Counted from the first letter of the stretch, positions 1 through 10,951 are shown. The stretch is 64,000 bases of DNA from Engraulis encrasicolus (GCF_034702125.1 NC_085861.1:2788296-2852295), one strand, 5' to 3'. Notes: generated by a model from the sequence alone, not told the origin. Translations and numbers: made by a program.

Positions 1-371
1 GGCACCCTGGAGTGCCGCACGCCCCCCTCAGGGGTGCCGCGGAAATGTAGCTGACAGTATGTGAAATTGACCTAAATAAATTATATATGTAATACGTATT
101 GGTCTATCTAAATTAATAAATGGATTCTAGTCAGTGGAATCTTTCATCCACCATTTACGGACAATATGTCAATGTAGGTCACCCCTGTACGGCCACATAG
201 CCTGTCTGAGATAAAGCTGCAACTTTGAACGTCTCCAAATGTGTTACTTTTCTAAGCTTGTGTGGTATCGAATGCGATACCATGTTACTAGTTGCTAGTT
301 GGTTTGGGGTTCCTTGAGATTTTCCATGAATTGAAAGGGTGCCTCGCCTAAAAAAAGGTTGAGAAACACTG
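1..371. mobile_element. hAT-like MITE, left end cut by window
   Basis: Right terminus AAAGGTTGAGAAACACTG at 354-371 is the usual fish hAT ending; GGGGTGCC and GGGTGCC motifs face each other inside. The left terminus is outside or at the window edge. Confidence 0.6.
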
Positions 372-1096
372 GGCTAGAGTACATCTTGGAGAGAATCAAA
401 TATGACAAGAGGAGGGCTGTTGGGGTTGGCCTTGGCTGTGGCTTGAACGCCAGGCGGGGAACCGAGTTCGATTCCAGCCCAAGGTAGTTTCCTGGAGGCT
501 GTTCGTACTTTCCGCCCTTCCCGCACTGTGTTTGGGTACGCAGGGCGGTTCCATTTCTAATCGCGGCGGTGAAGTGTACTGTAAACTACCCGGATAACGC
601 CCTCAAACCGGCCGTTTTTTGAAGTGTGGAGTTATGTACACTTTTCGCACTCAACGGCCGCCATGTTTGTTACGTAGTTTCCTCTCTGGTTGAGTGTCAG
701 ATTGGTCAAACTGCCGAATCTCTGTGATTACAGCATAGCTTTGATTCCAAAGACAATAGGCATGTGTATAAGAGAAAGGGGTAACTTGTAAAAATTGTCA
801 ACATAAGGAACAGTGTCTTCCGTGGTGAATTGTATATTGGCGGTTGGTAAACTCTGATGACACGCGACAACCGTCATTTCCGTGAAGTGTATCAGACAGA
901 ACGTGAATTGGACCTGCACTTCACCCTCAAATTTAGCCGTTAAGTTGAGGGTGGAAAGTGCACTGTATCACAGTACACAGTGCAGAGTGTGGAGAATGGA
1001 ACACGCTGCTGATGTTCTCCCCTCTCTCTCTCCCCCAAAACATTTCCTGTCAGCTCTTCACTAACCTTACAAAGGGTTAAAAGCCCCCCAAAATAC
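372..1096. other. Intron DNA, mostly unassigned; SINE pieces
   Basis: At 430-490 a degraded tRNA-like stretch holds a B-box-like GAGTTCGATTCC. At 1009-1060 CCCCTCTCTCTC...CATTTCCTGTCAGC matches the tail half of the tRNA-derived SINE found at 11876-12022. I see no exon here. Confidence 0.5.
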
Positions 1097-1404
1097 TTAA
1101 AGGTACACTGTGCAGGAAATGGTCAAAAAAGGTACTGCTACTATGTTGCTCATTGAAACTGGGCTGCCTATTGCCAAATTTGATCTTTACATGAAAGTTT
1201 ACTAAGTAATAAACAAATATTTTATAGTATGGTCCAAGTACAGTCATTTTTGCAGCTAAATGATGTATGAAAAGTGCAATTTTTCCAGTCATAATGTATA
1301 CTTAAAATTTGATGGTGGTGGTAAGTTTTCATGAAAAAGGTAACATTAGTGAATGGGCAGCATGAATTATGGAAATAAACGATCTCACTCAGTGTCCCTT
1401 TAAA
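1097..1404 (+). mobile_element. MITE family A, copy 1
   Basis: Starts TTAAAGGTACACTGTGCAGG and ends CAGTGTCCCTTTAA. Same sequence as copies near 6647, 8644 and 11236, all in the same orientation. Encodes nothing. Confidence 0.75.
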
Positions 1405-1659
1405 AGATAGGAGCTGTTGTTACTTAATAGAGGCTTGGGCAGAAACTAAGGGATGGGAATTAGAGTCTCAATAGACTCAACAACAGAATTCAAACTTGAC
1501 TCAAAACAGAAAGCAAATCTCTGCACACTGATTGAGTGTTGTGATGGGAGGGGAGCCAGGGCAGGATTCGCGGCCCAGTTAGGATCTCCCCCTATGGTGT
1601 GGTGCTGGGCAGACTTTCCTGGAAAAACACTTCCTGTCCCTACGTGAGGTCATCTAGTT

Positions 1660-1866
1660 CAGTGTTTCCCAACCAGGGGTACGTGTACCACTAGGGGTAC
1701 GCGAGCACACTGAAGGGGGTACTTGGAAAAAAATATTTTTTTACAAATGCATGGAGCATAGTCACACTGGAATAGAAAAAGCGATGTAAAACACAAGTTA
1801 GGGGGTACTCGTGGCACAACAAAAAGGCTCGGGGGTACATGAGACAAAAAAGGTTGGGAAACACTG
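1660..1866. mobile_element. hAT-like MITE (CAGTGTTTCCCAACC)
   Basis: Terminal repeats CAGTGTTTCCCAACC / GGTTGGGAAACACTG flanked by ATCTAGTT and ATCTAGCT, an 8-bp duplication with one change. Related to the split copy at 54702-56212. Confidence 0.8.
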
Positions 1867-2047
1867 ATCTAGCTGTTGTTATATTCCAACATGATGAAGA
1901 GGTGATGGTGAGCACATCCAAACCGCAGATGTCTGATTAAGAGTGAATAGCTCGGATACGTTCACCGGGACAAAAAGCAAAATGGCAGCAAGCATGCAGA
2001 CATTAATTTTTTCTTTAATATTTCAACAGTGTAAGTATTCTACAAAC

Positions 2048-2110
2048 CGGAGGTCCTCTTGTGCCCACTGCTCCTAAAGCTCCTTTGTCCCCTGGCACTC
2101 CTTGTTGCCC
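2048..2110 (-). CDS. col6a4/col6a6-like: Exon 34: collagen Gly-X-Y, 63 nt, last exon in window
   Basis: Seven triplets, GQQGVPGDKGALG then GAVGTRGPP. Acceptor CTGTGCAG|GGGCAA, donor CCG|GTTTGT (weak). About 256 helix residues have been seen by here; collagen VI helices are about 335, so some 80 residues and the C-terminal vWA domains should lie left of position 1. Confidence 0.88.
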
Positions 2111-2134
2111 CTGCACAGAGACAAGGGGGCAGGT

Positions 2135-2504
2135 TAGACAGACAACACAGAGACATGGCAGGGTGGAGAGAGACAGGGCAGTATAGGGAGAGACAGGTCA
2201 GAGTAGAGAAAGACAGGGCAGGTCAGAGTAGAGAAAGACAGGGCAGGGTAGAGAAAGACAGGGCAGGGTAGAGTAGAGAAAGACAGGGCAGGGTAGAGAA
2301 AGACAGGGCAGGGCAGAGTAGAGAAAGACAGGGCAGGGTAGACAAACAGGTCAGTGTAGAGACAGACAGGGCAGAGTAGAGAGAGACAGGGTAGAGAGAG
2401 AGAGACAGGGCAGGGCAGAGTAGAGAAAGACAGGGCAGAGAGAGAGAGACAGGGCAGGGTAGAGAGACAGGGCAGGGTAGAGAAAGACAGGGCAGGGTAG
2501 AGAG

Positions 2505-2550
<46 letters not shown>

Positions 2551-2599
2551 GTGCGTGTGTTTTAACACGTGTGTGTGTGTGTGTGTGTGTGTGTTTTAA

Positions 2600-2669
<70 letters not shown>

Positions 2670-3030
2670 TGTGTCTGTGTGTGTCTGTGTCTGTGTGTGC
2701 ATGTGATATTCTTAACACATGTATGCTTAATGTTCCTAACTGACCGTAATGTTCTTTTATGTTATCTGTACGCTTTGGCAACACTGTTACCAATAGGCAT
2801 GCCAATAAAGCATATTTGAATTTGAATTTGAGAGAGAGACAGGTCAGGATAGAGAGACAGTTCAGGGTAGAGAGACAGGGCAGGGTAGAGAAAGACAGGG
2901 CAGGGTAGACAAACAGGGCAGAGTAGAGAAAGACAGGGCAGGGCAGAGAGAGACAGGTCAGGATAGAGAGACAGGGCAGGGTAGAGAAAGACAGGGCAGG
3001 GTAGAGAAAGACAGGGCAGGTTAGACAGAG
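2135..3030. repeat. GACAGGGCAGGGTAGAGAAA minisatellite with (GT)n core
   Basis: A degenerate ~11/22-bp repeat fills 2135-2505 and 2828-3030; (GT)n of about 190 bp lies at 2506-2700. Between them 2720-2827 ends in AATAAAGCATATTTGAATTTG, a LINE/SINE-like tail. All frames here are repeat artefacts. Confidence 0.85.
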
Positions 3031-3505
3031 TCTGGTGCTCTGGCAAGGAGGAGAATAACTGTTTAGACACAGTACATGTGAGGGATTGTGGCTGTTTCTG
3101 TGTGCGCGCGTGTGCACGCATGCATGATGCACAAATGTCTCACGGTAGGGACACATAGGAGGTGAAGCAAGCGAAGCAAAGAGAGGCGAAATCCAACCGT
3201 CACCAAGTCGTCGCGGCGAATCAAATGGAATGGAACACTTATGTTGTTGATTTGATTGGGCCGCGGCAGGCGAATTCGCTCCTCATTTGCATAACATTAA
3301 ACTTTCTTTAATAATTTTGCTTCGCTTCGCTCCTGTTCACTTGCTTTCGCTTGCCTTCGCCTCTCTCATAGAATGAATGGCAAAGTTCGCAAATTCGTGT
3401 GTATGTGTCCCTACCGTAAGTGGCATGTACATAAAGACCAGCTACAGATCCAGCAAAATGATGATGAAGGCACAGAGAGTTCAGAGTTCAACTGAGCTGA
3501 CCCAC

Positions 3506-3568
3506 CTTCTGCCCCTTCTGGCCAGCGCCGCCTCTGGATCCTTTGGGGCCAGTTAGTCCTGGAGGACC
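3506..3568 (-). CDS. col6a4/col6a6-like: Exon 33: collagen Gly-X-Y, 63 nt
   Basis: Seven triplets, GPPGLTGPKGSRG then GGAGQKGQK. Acceptor GCCCTTCAG|GGTCCT, donor GAAG|GTGGGT. A 33-bp minisatellite containing pieces of the acceptor side begins just upstream of it. Confidence 0.91.
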
Positions 3569-3635
3569 CTGAAGGGCAACAGTAAACTCGTTTCAGTTGC
3601 AGGGAAGAAGCAGTAAACTCATTTCAGTTGCAGAG

Positions 3636-3893
3636 AGTGCGTTACAATATGCGACCTTGCCTCCTCCACTTGTGCTTGTGGCCTCGCCCCACCTCCTGAC
3701 CCTTCCTCCGTGGAGAAAACGATAAAGTTTCATTCACCATCCCAATTGCAAATGAGAAGAAGGCTTTACAATTGAGCTTTTGCAAGATATTGAAATATAA
3801 TGCTGTTGTCAGTGATGTCATCATGACAATTACTTCCTGATACGAGGAGACGAGCACAAGTGGAGGAGGCAAGGTTGCATATTGTTACGCACT
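3636..3893. mobile_element. Short TIR element (AGTGCGTTACAATATGC)
   Basis: Long inverted ends AGTGCGTTACAATATGCGAC / reverse, with CAGAG on both sides. A partial copy with the same interior lies at 51420-51600. Confidence 0.7.
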
Positions 3894-3964
3894 CAGAGAA
3901 GCAGTAAACTCATTACAGTTGCAGGGAAGCAGCAGTACACTCATTTCAGTAGAAGGGTAACAGT

Positions 3965-4346
3965 CAGGGTTCCCACGAACAAATTCAAGCACTTTTCAAG
4001 CACCTTCAAGCTCCAAATGTTCAGTTTTCCAGGACCTTTAAATAGGTCGCGGGAAGGGGGTGCGGACGTCCGCCCCCAGAAAATGTTGTGTTTTTAAGAT
4101 GTTATTTACTGAATTCTAATCAATTTTATGGTGTCAAATGGCAAATCCCATCTGACATCTCACTCCCTCAGATTTGTGATGTACCTGAACAAATTATTTC
4201 TATTATTTGGGATTACTGAGTTTGACTTGACACAAATTTCAAGCATTTTCAAGCACTTCACCAAACATTCAAGCATTTTCACAACCTTGAAAACTCAATT
4301 GAAATTCAAGCATTTTTAAGGAATTCAAGCACCAGTGGGAAACCTG
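3965..4346. mobile_element. TIR element CAGGGTTCCCAC...GTGGGAAACCTG
   Basis: Ends CAGGGTTCCCAC and GTGGGAAACCTG, flanked by AACAGT on both sides. Interior is rich in TTCAAGCA repeats. A related end is at 23246. Confidence 0.65.
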
Positions 4347-4720
4347 AACAGTATACTCGGTTCAGTTGCAGGGAAGACGCAACTCGTTCCCTCTCATGGA
4401 CGTGTCTTTAGGACTAGCAGAGATTTACATTGTTATTTCAAAAGGATATGTATAATGTTTTTGTTTTTTCTGCATTTCCTTGACAAATTCCATAAACAAG
4501 CAAAAATATAGACAAGTTAGAGAAGTTATTATCTTGTATAGAGCTACGGCTACTGTATGTCACTCAGTGTTAACTCGATAGTGCATAAACATATATTACA
4601 TTTTCATTTGTACATACAAATTCCATGAACAACCAAAATACAATTTAAAGGCAAGACCATATCTGGCCATTTCAACTGGATTAGTGTGCGTAGTACGGAG
4701 TTATCACTACTGCATGCAGG

Positions 4721-5069
4721 TAGCCTGATAAACCAGCGCCACCCGCTGGACGCAGACAATTTTTCAGCTGCAAGTGGGTCCGGCCTCGGATCTGAGAGCG
4801 TTTTGAACACTGTGCCCTGAGTCTGGCAAAACCAATTACAACGCAGAGATTTGTTTTGAATCAAAGCGGGCGGGGTTTTGAGGGAGTGACGACGAATCTC
4901 GCAACACCGTTGGGAAAGCACATCAACGGCAAAGATCGCCGATTGGTCACAGTGCTGGGACGGTTTGAAAAAACAACAGGTTGTTCTCATCAACAATCTT
5001 CGGAGGTATCGTTCATCAGGGCCAGACTAAATTACTCCGGTCTCACATTTAGGCTAGTTTATCAGGCTA
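4721..5069. mobile_element. TAGCCTG element with 9-bp target duplication, copy 1
   Basis: Ends TAGCCTGATAAACCAG and CTAGTTTATCAGGCTA; GCATGCAGG directly flanks both sides. Related copies at 16271 and 62113 also show 9-bp duplications; a fragment sits at 35401-35490. Confidence 0.8.
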
Positions 5070-5171
5070 GCATGCAGGGGTTAATTTGAGCTGGGATATG
5101 CTGGAACAGGATCCCCCACCTCTAGATTTTGACCCCCCCGGGACTGATTTGGGCTGACCCTGCATGTCACC

Positions 5172-5490
5172 CAGTGTTGACTTGATATACGTAGTACATA
5201 GTATAGGTGTATACTATATTGCAGTGTTGACTTGATATACGTAGTACATAGTATAGGTGTATACTATATTGCAGTGTTGACTTGATATACGTAGTACATA
5301 GTATAGGTGTATACTATATTGACTTGATATACGTAGTACATAGTATAGGTGTATACTATATTGACTTGATATACGTAGTACATAGTATAGGTGTATACTA
5401 TATTGACTTGATATACGTAGTACATAGTATAGGTGTATACTATATTGACTTGATATACGTAGTACATAGTATAGGTGTATACTATATTGC
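5172..5490. repeat. 43-54-bp tandem repeat, seven copies
   Basis: Unit TTGACTTGATATACGTAGTA followed by CATAGTATAGGTGTATACTA. The first two or three units carry an extra GCAGTG. The open frames in both strands are repeat artefacts. Confidence 0.9.
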
Positions 5491-5710
5491 AAGCGTAGTA
5501 TAAAAGCATATTCTGTAATCATAGTGGTATGGTCCATAAGAGTTTAAACGGATTACGCCTCACTCACGATTAAAAAGGTGCCAAACTTTGAAACAAGAAA
5601 AAAAAAGGTCATTTTCGCACATTTTTTCTGACTGAAAACTCGGCTATTAAATGAACAAAAGGATTTAAGAGTGCAGACATTTTTCTTTCTTCTTATCCAT
5701 AATTAGTTAC

Positions 5711-5773
5711 CTGAGGTCCAGGTAAGCCAATATTTCCGTCTGGTCCCTTCTGTCCAACAGGCCCTCTGGTACC
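5711..5773 (-). CDS. col6a4/col6a6-like: Exon 32: collagen Gly-X-Y, 63 nt
   Basis: Seven triplets, GTRGPVGQKGPDG then GNIGLPGPQ. Acceptor CCTTCTAG|GGTACC, donor TCAG|GTAACT. Confidence 0.92.
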
Positions 5774-5838
5774 CTAGAAGGACATCATGAATTATACACC
5801 AATGCCTACAAGGTAAACAAACAGCCTTCCATCTACAG

Positions 5839-6115
5839 TAACACATTATTTTAGGGACACATCTATTAGCACTAATACATACAATGTGCCTGTATAAGTA
5901 ACTTATAAGGTGTACAAAGCAAAATCAAACATTTGTTAGGCATGTATTCGCAAATGTCTTGTTCATGCACAATAAGGGATTTATTACCAATTTAACCTTA
6001 GTAAGGACCTAGTAGGCCTTAGCGTTTGCTTAGTACATGCCTTACAAGTTACTCATGCAGGCATTAACATTGTATGTATTAGTGCTAATAGATGTATCCC
6101 TAAAATAAAGTGTTA
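5839..6115. mobile_element. Palindromic fish repeat
   Basis: Inverted ends TAACACATTATTTTAGGGAC and its reverse, with ATCTATTAGCACTAATACAT in both arms. No coding capacity. Confidence 0.7.
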
Positions 6116-6124
6116 TGCAATCTA

Positions 6125-6261
6125 GGTATCACACACACGCACACACCACACACATGTATCATACACTCACTCACACACACACGCACACACGCACACGCAC
6201 ACGCACACGCACACACACACACACACACACGTATCATACACTCTCTCACACACACACACAC

Positions 6262-6300
<39 letters not shown>

Positions 6301-6328
6301 CACACTATCACACACACACACACAGTGT
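6125..6328. repeat. (CA)n microsatellite, reaching the exon 31 donor
   Basis: CA-rich array with interspersed CG and two GTATCATACACTC blocks. Confidence 0.9.
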
Positions 6329-6331
6329 TAC

Positions 6332-6394
6332 CTGGGGTCCTGCTGGGCCTGGAGTGCCTGGAACACCGATGTCTCCCGGAACTCCAGGAGAGCC
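6332..6394 (-). CDS. col6a4/col6a6-like: Exon 31: collagen Gly-X-Y, 63 nt
   Basis: Seven triplets, GSPGVPGDIGVPG then GTPGPAGPQ. Acceptor TGTTCCAG|GGCTCT, donor CCAG|GTAACA. The downstream intron opens with a (GT)n/(CA)n array within 8 nt of the donor. Confidence 0.92.
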
Positions 6395-6646
6395 CTGGAA
6401 CAGATGAATTACATTCACTAATAATTAAAGGGACACTGTGCAGGAAATCCTCTCAAAACCCAACCCTAAGGTCCCCGTCGTGAGAGGTGGAAACAGGTAA
6501 AGCTGGCCAATAGGGCAATGGTGAAACTCATGGGCCAATCACCCGTGCAGTGGATTAACACGATTACAGAAACATTGATGAAGAATAAGGAACTCCACAA
6601 CCTAAGAGATGAAGACTCTTCAAGCATACAAGCTGAAGAGTACATG

Positions 6647-7013
6647 AAGTATGAAGTGTGCAGGAAATGGACAAAAAAGGTACTGCAACTATGCTGCTCA
6701 TTGAAACTGGGCAGCCTACTACCAAATTTGATCTTTTCATGAAAGTTTACTAAGTAATAAATTAATATTTTCTAGTATTGGCCCAAGTACAGTAATTTTT
6801 GCAGCTAAAAATGGCTGTTTCTGGAAATTCAAAATGGCAGACCATGGAGAAGATCCCCCTTTTCATGTATGAAAAGTACAATTTTCCCAGTCATAATGAA
6901 TACTTGGAATTTGATGCTGGTGGTAAGTATTTATGAAAAAGGTAAAATTAGTGAATGGGCTGCATGGATTCTGGAAATAAACAACAAAAAATGTCACACA
7001 AAGTCCCTTTAAA
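6647..7013 (+). mobile_element. MITE family A, copy 2
   Basis: GTGCAGGAAATGG at the left, AAAGTCCCTTTAA at the right, with the family's TCCAGTCATAATGAATACTT near the end. A second start-like piece (TTAAAGGGACACTGTGCAGG) lies at 6425-6445. From 7014 to 7293 I see no assigned feature. Confidence 0.75.
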
Positions 7014-7293
7014 TCTCAAGTTAAAAACAAATGCCCTTTATCCATACACTTGTTCTACAAGAGCATTGTGTGCATAATCTTCAATCAGGGCATTTGATAT
7101 GCAAAGCTACAAAACAAAGGGTATACAAAAATAAATAAACTGACTATTGACAAACTGTATCGCTTCTATTTCAGCAGAAAAACTATTATCAACAGTATTC
7201 ACTGTCAAAACATGTCAATGAAAAATGAAAAATGTTGATCACACACAAAAAAAACCAAATAAACACAATACCCCTATAAAAAAAATAAATCAC

Positions 7294-7329
7294 CTTAGTG
7301 CCTGGTGGTCCTCTTCGACCTTGAGGGCC
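7294..7329 (-). CDS. col6a4/col6a6-like: Exon 30: collagen Gly-X-Y, 36 nt
   Basis: Four triplets, GPQGRRGPPGTK. Acceptor ATCTTTTAG|GGCCCT, donor TAAG|GTGATT. Confidence 0.9.
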
Positions 7330-7435
7330 CTAAAAGATAGAAAACAAATGAACACGATGCCAGCAGATACAGAAGATGCTGCAATAAGACCTGATGACAA
7401 TCATGTGGTGTCAGAGTGAGCGGTCAGAGCTGTAC

Positions 7436-7489
7436 CGGGTTGCCATCGTCTCCTTTACTTCCTGGCACACCGTCCGGCCCCGATTCTCC
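7436..7489 (-). CDS. col6a4/col6a6-like: Exon 29: collagen Gly-X-Y, 54 nt
   Basis: Six triplets, GESGPDGVPGSKGDDGNP. Acceptor TTGTTCCAG|GGAGAA, donor CCCG|GTACAG. A 15-bp minisatellite starts about 20 nt upstream of the acceptor. Confidence 0.91.
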
Positions 7490-7507
7490 CTGGAACAAGT
7501 GAAGAAT

Positions 7508-8290
7508 ACACCCAGTTAGAATACGCCTAGTTAGAATACGCCCAGTTAGGATACGCCCAGTTAGAATACGCTCATTTAGAATACGCCCAGTTAGAATACG
7601 CTCATTTAGAATACGCCCAGTTAGAATACGTACGCTCATTTAGAATACGCTCATGTAGAATACGCCCAGTTAGAATACGCTCAGAGTTACAGTGGAACCA
7701 GCTATCTTATATTAGAACAGTGGTTCTCAAACTTTTTGTGTGAAGTACCACCTGAGAAAATATTGAGCTCTCCGAGTACCACCTTGACAACCATTAGAAT
7801 ATCGCAGTAAAGGCCTTCCATATTCACTTTTGCCAGTCAATACACGGTCACATTCAGTGCAAGTTTGTTTTTAAATTTCTTGCTTGCCTTGTTGCCTAGT
7901 ATTATTCTGCATGATGTTTTCAGATCCATACAATTCAATTCAGAGACCGAAGAGACATTTTCAACTGCAACAACTTGATCAGCCACCAAATCAATGCACA
8001 AAAAAATAATTCTTCCAAGTACCACTACCACCAGAGATGTTTCAAGTACCACCAGTGGTACACATACCACAGTTTGAGCACCACTGTATTAGAAAAATAC
8101 ATGTATCTCAGTGTTTAGAACACGCTCATTTAGAATGTGCCCAGTCAGAACACGCTCATTTAGAATGTGCCCAGTCAGAACACGCTCATTTAGAATATGC
8201 CCAGTCAGAACACGCTCATTTAGAATGTGCCCAGTCAGAACACGCTCATTTAGAATGTGCCCAGTCAGAACACGCTCAGTTAGACAGAGC
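7508..8290. repeat. 15/30-bp minisatellite split by a hAT element
   Basis: Left block of CAGTTAGAATACGCC units (7508-7685), right block of five 30-bp units built from CACGCTCATTTAGAATGTGC (8117-8285). The insertion at 7718-8086 lies between them. Confidence 0.85.
7718..8086. mobile_element. hAT-like element (CAGTGGTTCTCAAAC)
   Basis: Ends CAGTGGTTCTCAAACT / AGTTTGAGCACCACTG with perfect 8-bp duplication TATTAGAA (7710-7717, 8087-8094). 369 bp, no transposase. Confidence 0.9.
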
Positions 8291-8545
8291 TGTCAAAAGT
8301 AAACAATAAATTCATTGTGTAACTACAACACTAGCACACAATATTTTGAGGGCTGTCTGCTAATATATGCTATATTTATCATGTTATATATAATACTTAT
8401 ATATTTATTTACTTGATGCTATGTGATCATTTTGCGACTTACTGTATCTACTTTATGCTATATTTATAATGTTATATACTATATCTATTTGCTCTATTCT
8501 AGGCGATCATTTTGAGGTTGTCCACTATGCTGCATCACATCACAC

Positions 8546-8611
8546 CTGCATTCCTCTGTTCCCAGAGTCTCCTTTGGACCCAGCTACTGTGTTGTCAAAG
8601 CCAGGCTCTCC
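8546..8611 (-). CDS. col6a4/col6a6-like: Exon 28: Gly-X-Y exon with helix interruption, 66 nt
   Basis: Reads GEPGFDNTVAGSKG then DSGNRGMQ. The triplet repeat breaks at FDNTVA, at the same place as the imperfection GQDSQERG of alpha-3 and GVDSSIEG of alpha-6, a known flexible point in collagen VI helices. NTV is not a sequon. Acceptor CTCTTCAG|GGAGAG, donor GCAG|GTGTGA. Confidence 0.9.
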
Positions 8612-8643
8612 CTGAAGAGAAGGACAAAACAATTACAATGAAA

Positions 8644-8925
8644 TTAAAGATACTGTGCAGGAAATGGTCAAAAAAGGTACTGCAACTATGCGGCTCATTG
8701 AAACTGGCTGCCTTTTGGCAAATTTGATCGTTTCATGACAGTTTACTATGTAGTAAACAAATATTTTCTAGTATGACCCAAGTACAGTCATTTTTGCTGC
8801 TAAAAATCGCTATTTCTGGAAATTCAAAAATGGCGGACCATGGAGAAGATCCCCCTTTTCATGTATGAAAAGTGCAATTTTTCCAGTCATAATGAATACT
8901 TGGAATTTGATGGTGGTGGTAAGTA
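8644..8925 (+). mobile_element. MITE family A, copy 3 (right end lost)
   Basis: ATACTGTGCAGGAAATGGTC through ATGAATACTTGGAATTTGAT; the terminal CAGTGTCCCTTTAA is missing. Confidence 0.7.
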
Positions 8926-9017
8926 TTAGTATCAGAACAGCAGTCTTACTGTACATATTTATCTTACTGTTTTTATCACTGATTAGTAGAGACATCTGCT
9001 GAAAGAGGAAATCTTAC

Positions 9018-9080
9018 CGGATCCCCTCTGATTCCACGCTGACCCTTAACGCCAGGGTCTCCTCGGATACCGGGCCGGCC
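9018..9080 (-). CDS. col6a4/col6a6-like: Exon 27: collagen Gly-X-Y, 63 nt
   Basis: Seven triplets, GRPGIRGDPGVKG then GQRGIRGDP: two IRGDP motifs, candidate integrin sites. Acceptor GTGCAG|GGCCGG, donor TCCG|GTAAGA. Confidence 0.92.
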
Positions 9081-9406
9081 CTGCACAACACAACGCCAGT
9101 ATTATTATGGGATTGATCACATGGGTGTCCTGGTTCTGCTATCTGAATTTGCCTGAAGATGTACAGTTATTGCTTTCAAAAGGCAACATTGAATAATGTT
9201 ATCTTATCTTCTCTTACACAGTAAAAAACTTGTGTATCGTAAGTTTAACATCTTCTAGAGTGCATTTGGTGCATTTGAGTACTCTCAAAGTGTTGAATGA
9301 ACACTGCATTCTTCACTGTGTACCCACATTTGGCTGTGTATGTACGTAATTCCATGGCATTCTTATTTATCGTTTTTATTTATCATTCCTATTTATTATG
9401 CGAGCA

Positions 9407-9440
<34 letters not shown>

Positions 9441-9443
9441 CGC

Positions 9444-9497
<54 letters not shown>
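9407..9497. repeat. (GT)n microsatellite
   Basis: Pure GT with a short GCGC core, about 20 bp from exon 26. 9574-9715 continues with a loose ACACAGGTGAGTCAACACA tandem repeat. I see nothing assigned at 9716-10310. Confidence 0.9.
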
Positions 9498-9498
<1 letters not shown>

Positions 9499-9518
9499 AG
9501 AACAGAAAGGCTCTTTAC

Positions 9519-9572
9519 AGGGTTTCCAGCATCTCCTCTGTCTCCCGCGACACCAGCTGCACCTGTGGCACC
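9519..9572 (-). CDS. col6a4/col6a6-like: Exon 26: collagen Gly-X-Y, 54 nt
   Basis: Six triplets, [18 protein letters not shown], with an RGD. Acceptor TTTCCCAG|GGTGCC, donor CCCT|GTAAAG. A (GT)n tract begins about 20 nt past the donor on the plus-strand left side. Confidence 0.9.
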
Positions 9573-10310
9573 CTGGGAAACACAACAGGACACAGATGAG
9601 TCAACACAACAGCACACAGAGGAGTCAACACACAGGACACAGGTGAGTCAACACACAGGACAAAGGTGAGTCAACGCAACAGTGCACAGGTGAGTCAATA
9701 CACAGGTAAGTCAAACAAACATAGAAGTTCATGAAGGTTGGAGCAGGCTTCACCCAAACAGGTGTTCCTCTTTTTTTTAGGGTGCTGTGCTGACCAAAAT
9801 AATGTATAACTGAGAAATAAGAACAGGTTGCACCGACTTTGAAAATTATTATTTGTTGAAAATTATCTATTACACAGAGGATGGAGAGGAAGCATCTGTG
9901 TAATAACAAAAAAAGTTGATGCATGGTGCAACCTCTCCGTACTTTTCAGTTCAACACAAACATAACCATGATCCATTCCGTTCTAAATAATCCTGAAAAA
10001 AGACAAGACATTTTGAATGAAGTAATTGAATAAAATTTGACACAACTGATGTTCTGATGGCATTTTTTTTCATGTTCTGTCAATATTCATCAGAACACAA
10101 ATAAAAAGACAAGACGGGTTGCTGTCACTGTGCCTGGTATATTCTTTTTTATGTCACAGCATATGATGTTACTGTACATGCAAATGCAGTAACATATAGG
10201 GTAAGCATTTAGAGTATGTGACATAACATGCTGATACGTGTAGACACACCCAATAAGAAACAAAGTGAAAATAAAGTGTTACCACAAAACACAAAGTCCA
10301 AATAACTCAC

Positions 10311-10355
10311 CTGTTCCCCATGAACTCCATCCAGACCATGTTCTCCATCCTCACC
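10311..10355 (-). CDS. col6a4/col6a6-like: Exon 25: collagen Gly-X-Y, 45 nt
   Basis: Five triplets, GEDGEHGLDGVHGEQ, acidic like GLDGLDGEDGDKG of alpha-3. Acceptor GTTTTGACAG|GGTGAG, donor ACAG|GTGAGT. Confidence 0.9.
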
Positions 10356-10524
10356 CTGTCAAAACATCAGCAACTAAATTACTAACATTTATTTTCTAAT
10401 CTGCTAAATTATTAAAACCTACAGTCTCTAATCTAAGCATACTAAGACTCTCATGAATTTATTACACAGAATAACACAACTGACATATTATCTTCCAAAG
10501 TAACAGTAAATTAAATATACTCAC

Positions 10525-10551
10525 AGTGTCACCTCTGTAGCCTCTTCCACC
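10525..10551 (-). CDS. col6a4/col6a6-like: Exon 24: collagen Gly-X-Y, 27 nt
   Basis: Nine residues, GGRGYRGDT, with an RGD. Acceptor ACTTTTAG|GGTGGA, donor ACACT|GTGAGT. Too short for an open-frame search but flanked by clear splice motifs in phase 0; it matches the short GYRGYPGDE region of alpha-3. Confidence 0.88.
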
Positions 10552-10644
10552 CTAAAAGTGTTGACATACAGAAGTGAAATATAATTAGTGTCTTCGATTT
10601 TACACGAAACTTTAAAAACTCTTCAGAGGGTTTGAATACGGTAC

Positions 10645-10716
10645 CTTCAGCCCTCTTCTCCCTGGGCAGCCTTGCACTCCCTGAACGCCGTTCGGGCCTG
10701 GCGGGCCCCGCTCGCC
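10645..10716 (-). CDS. col6a4/col6a6-like: Exon 23: collagen Gly-X-Y, 72 nt with helix cysteine
   Basis: Eight triplets, [10 protein letters not shown] then [15 protein letters not shown]. The GCPG cysteine matches the conserved helix cysteine (QGCPGQRG) of alpha-3(VI), known to matter for disulfide-linked tetramers. Acceptor CTTTCCAG|GGCGAG, donor GAAG|GTACCG. Confidence 0.93.
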
Positions 10717-10775
10717 CTGGAAAGAGCAGACAAAGAAGAACTGTTGTTTTGCTGAACTGAAGAAAATCAACTATT

Positions 10776-10951
10776 AGGCCCTGCCGTGGCCAACCGGTAG
10801 GGCACCCGTTTGCCATGCGGCCGACACGGGTTCGATTCCCGGCCCGGGTCCTTTGCCGACCCCTCCCCATCTCTCTTCCCATTCGCTTCCTGTCCACCTC
10901 TCAAACTTTGCCATTATCAATAAAGTCGTAAAAAAAACCAAAAAAAAAACC
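10776..10951 (+). mobile_element. tRNA-derived SINE
   Basis: A-box-like TGGCCAACCGGTAGGGC, B box GGGTTCGATTCCC, then a pyrimidine-rich body and A-rich tail with AATAAAG. Not a tRNA gene: no full cloverleaf. Confidence 0.8.

Larger units (their letters stand above)
3577..4385. repeat. ~33-bp minisatellite split by two insertions
   Basis: Unit approximates GGAAGCAGTAAACTCATTTC plus AGTTGCA. Copies at 3577-3635, 3894-3964 and 4347-4385 are separated by two transposons. Confidence 0.75.

Noticed and set aside
1550..1640. Further collagen exon left of exon 34
   Set aside because: Although TTTTTCCAG precedes it on the minus strand, the reading has no Gly-X-Y pattern (ESLPSTTP).
8117..8290. CRISPR-like regular array (also 5172-5490 and 30795-31975)
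   Set aside because: Units are contiguous with no unique spacers and sit in introns of a vertebrate gene: minisatellites.
10776..10870. tRNA gene (also 11876 and 29802)
   Set aside because: A- and B-box words are present but no cloverleaf pairing, and each is followed by a SINE body and A-rich tail.
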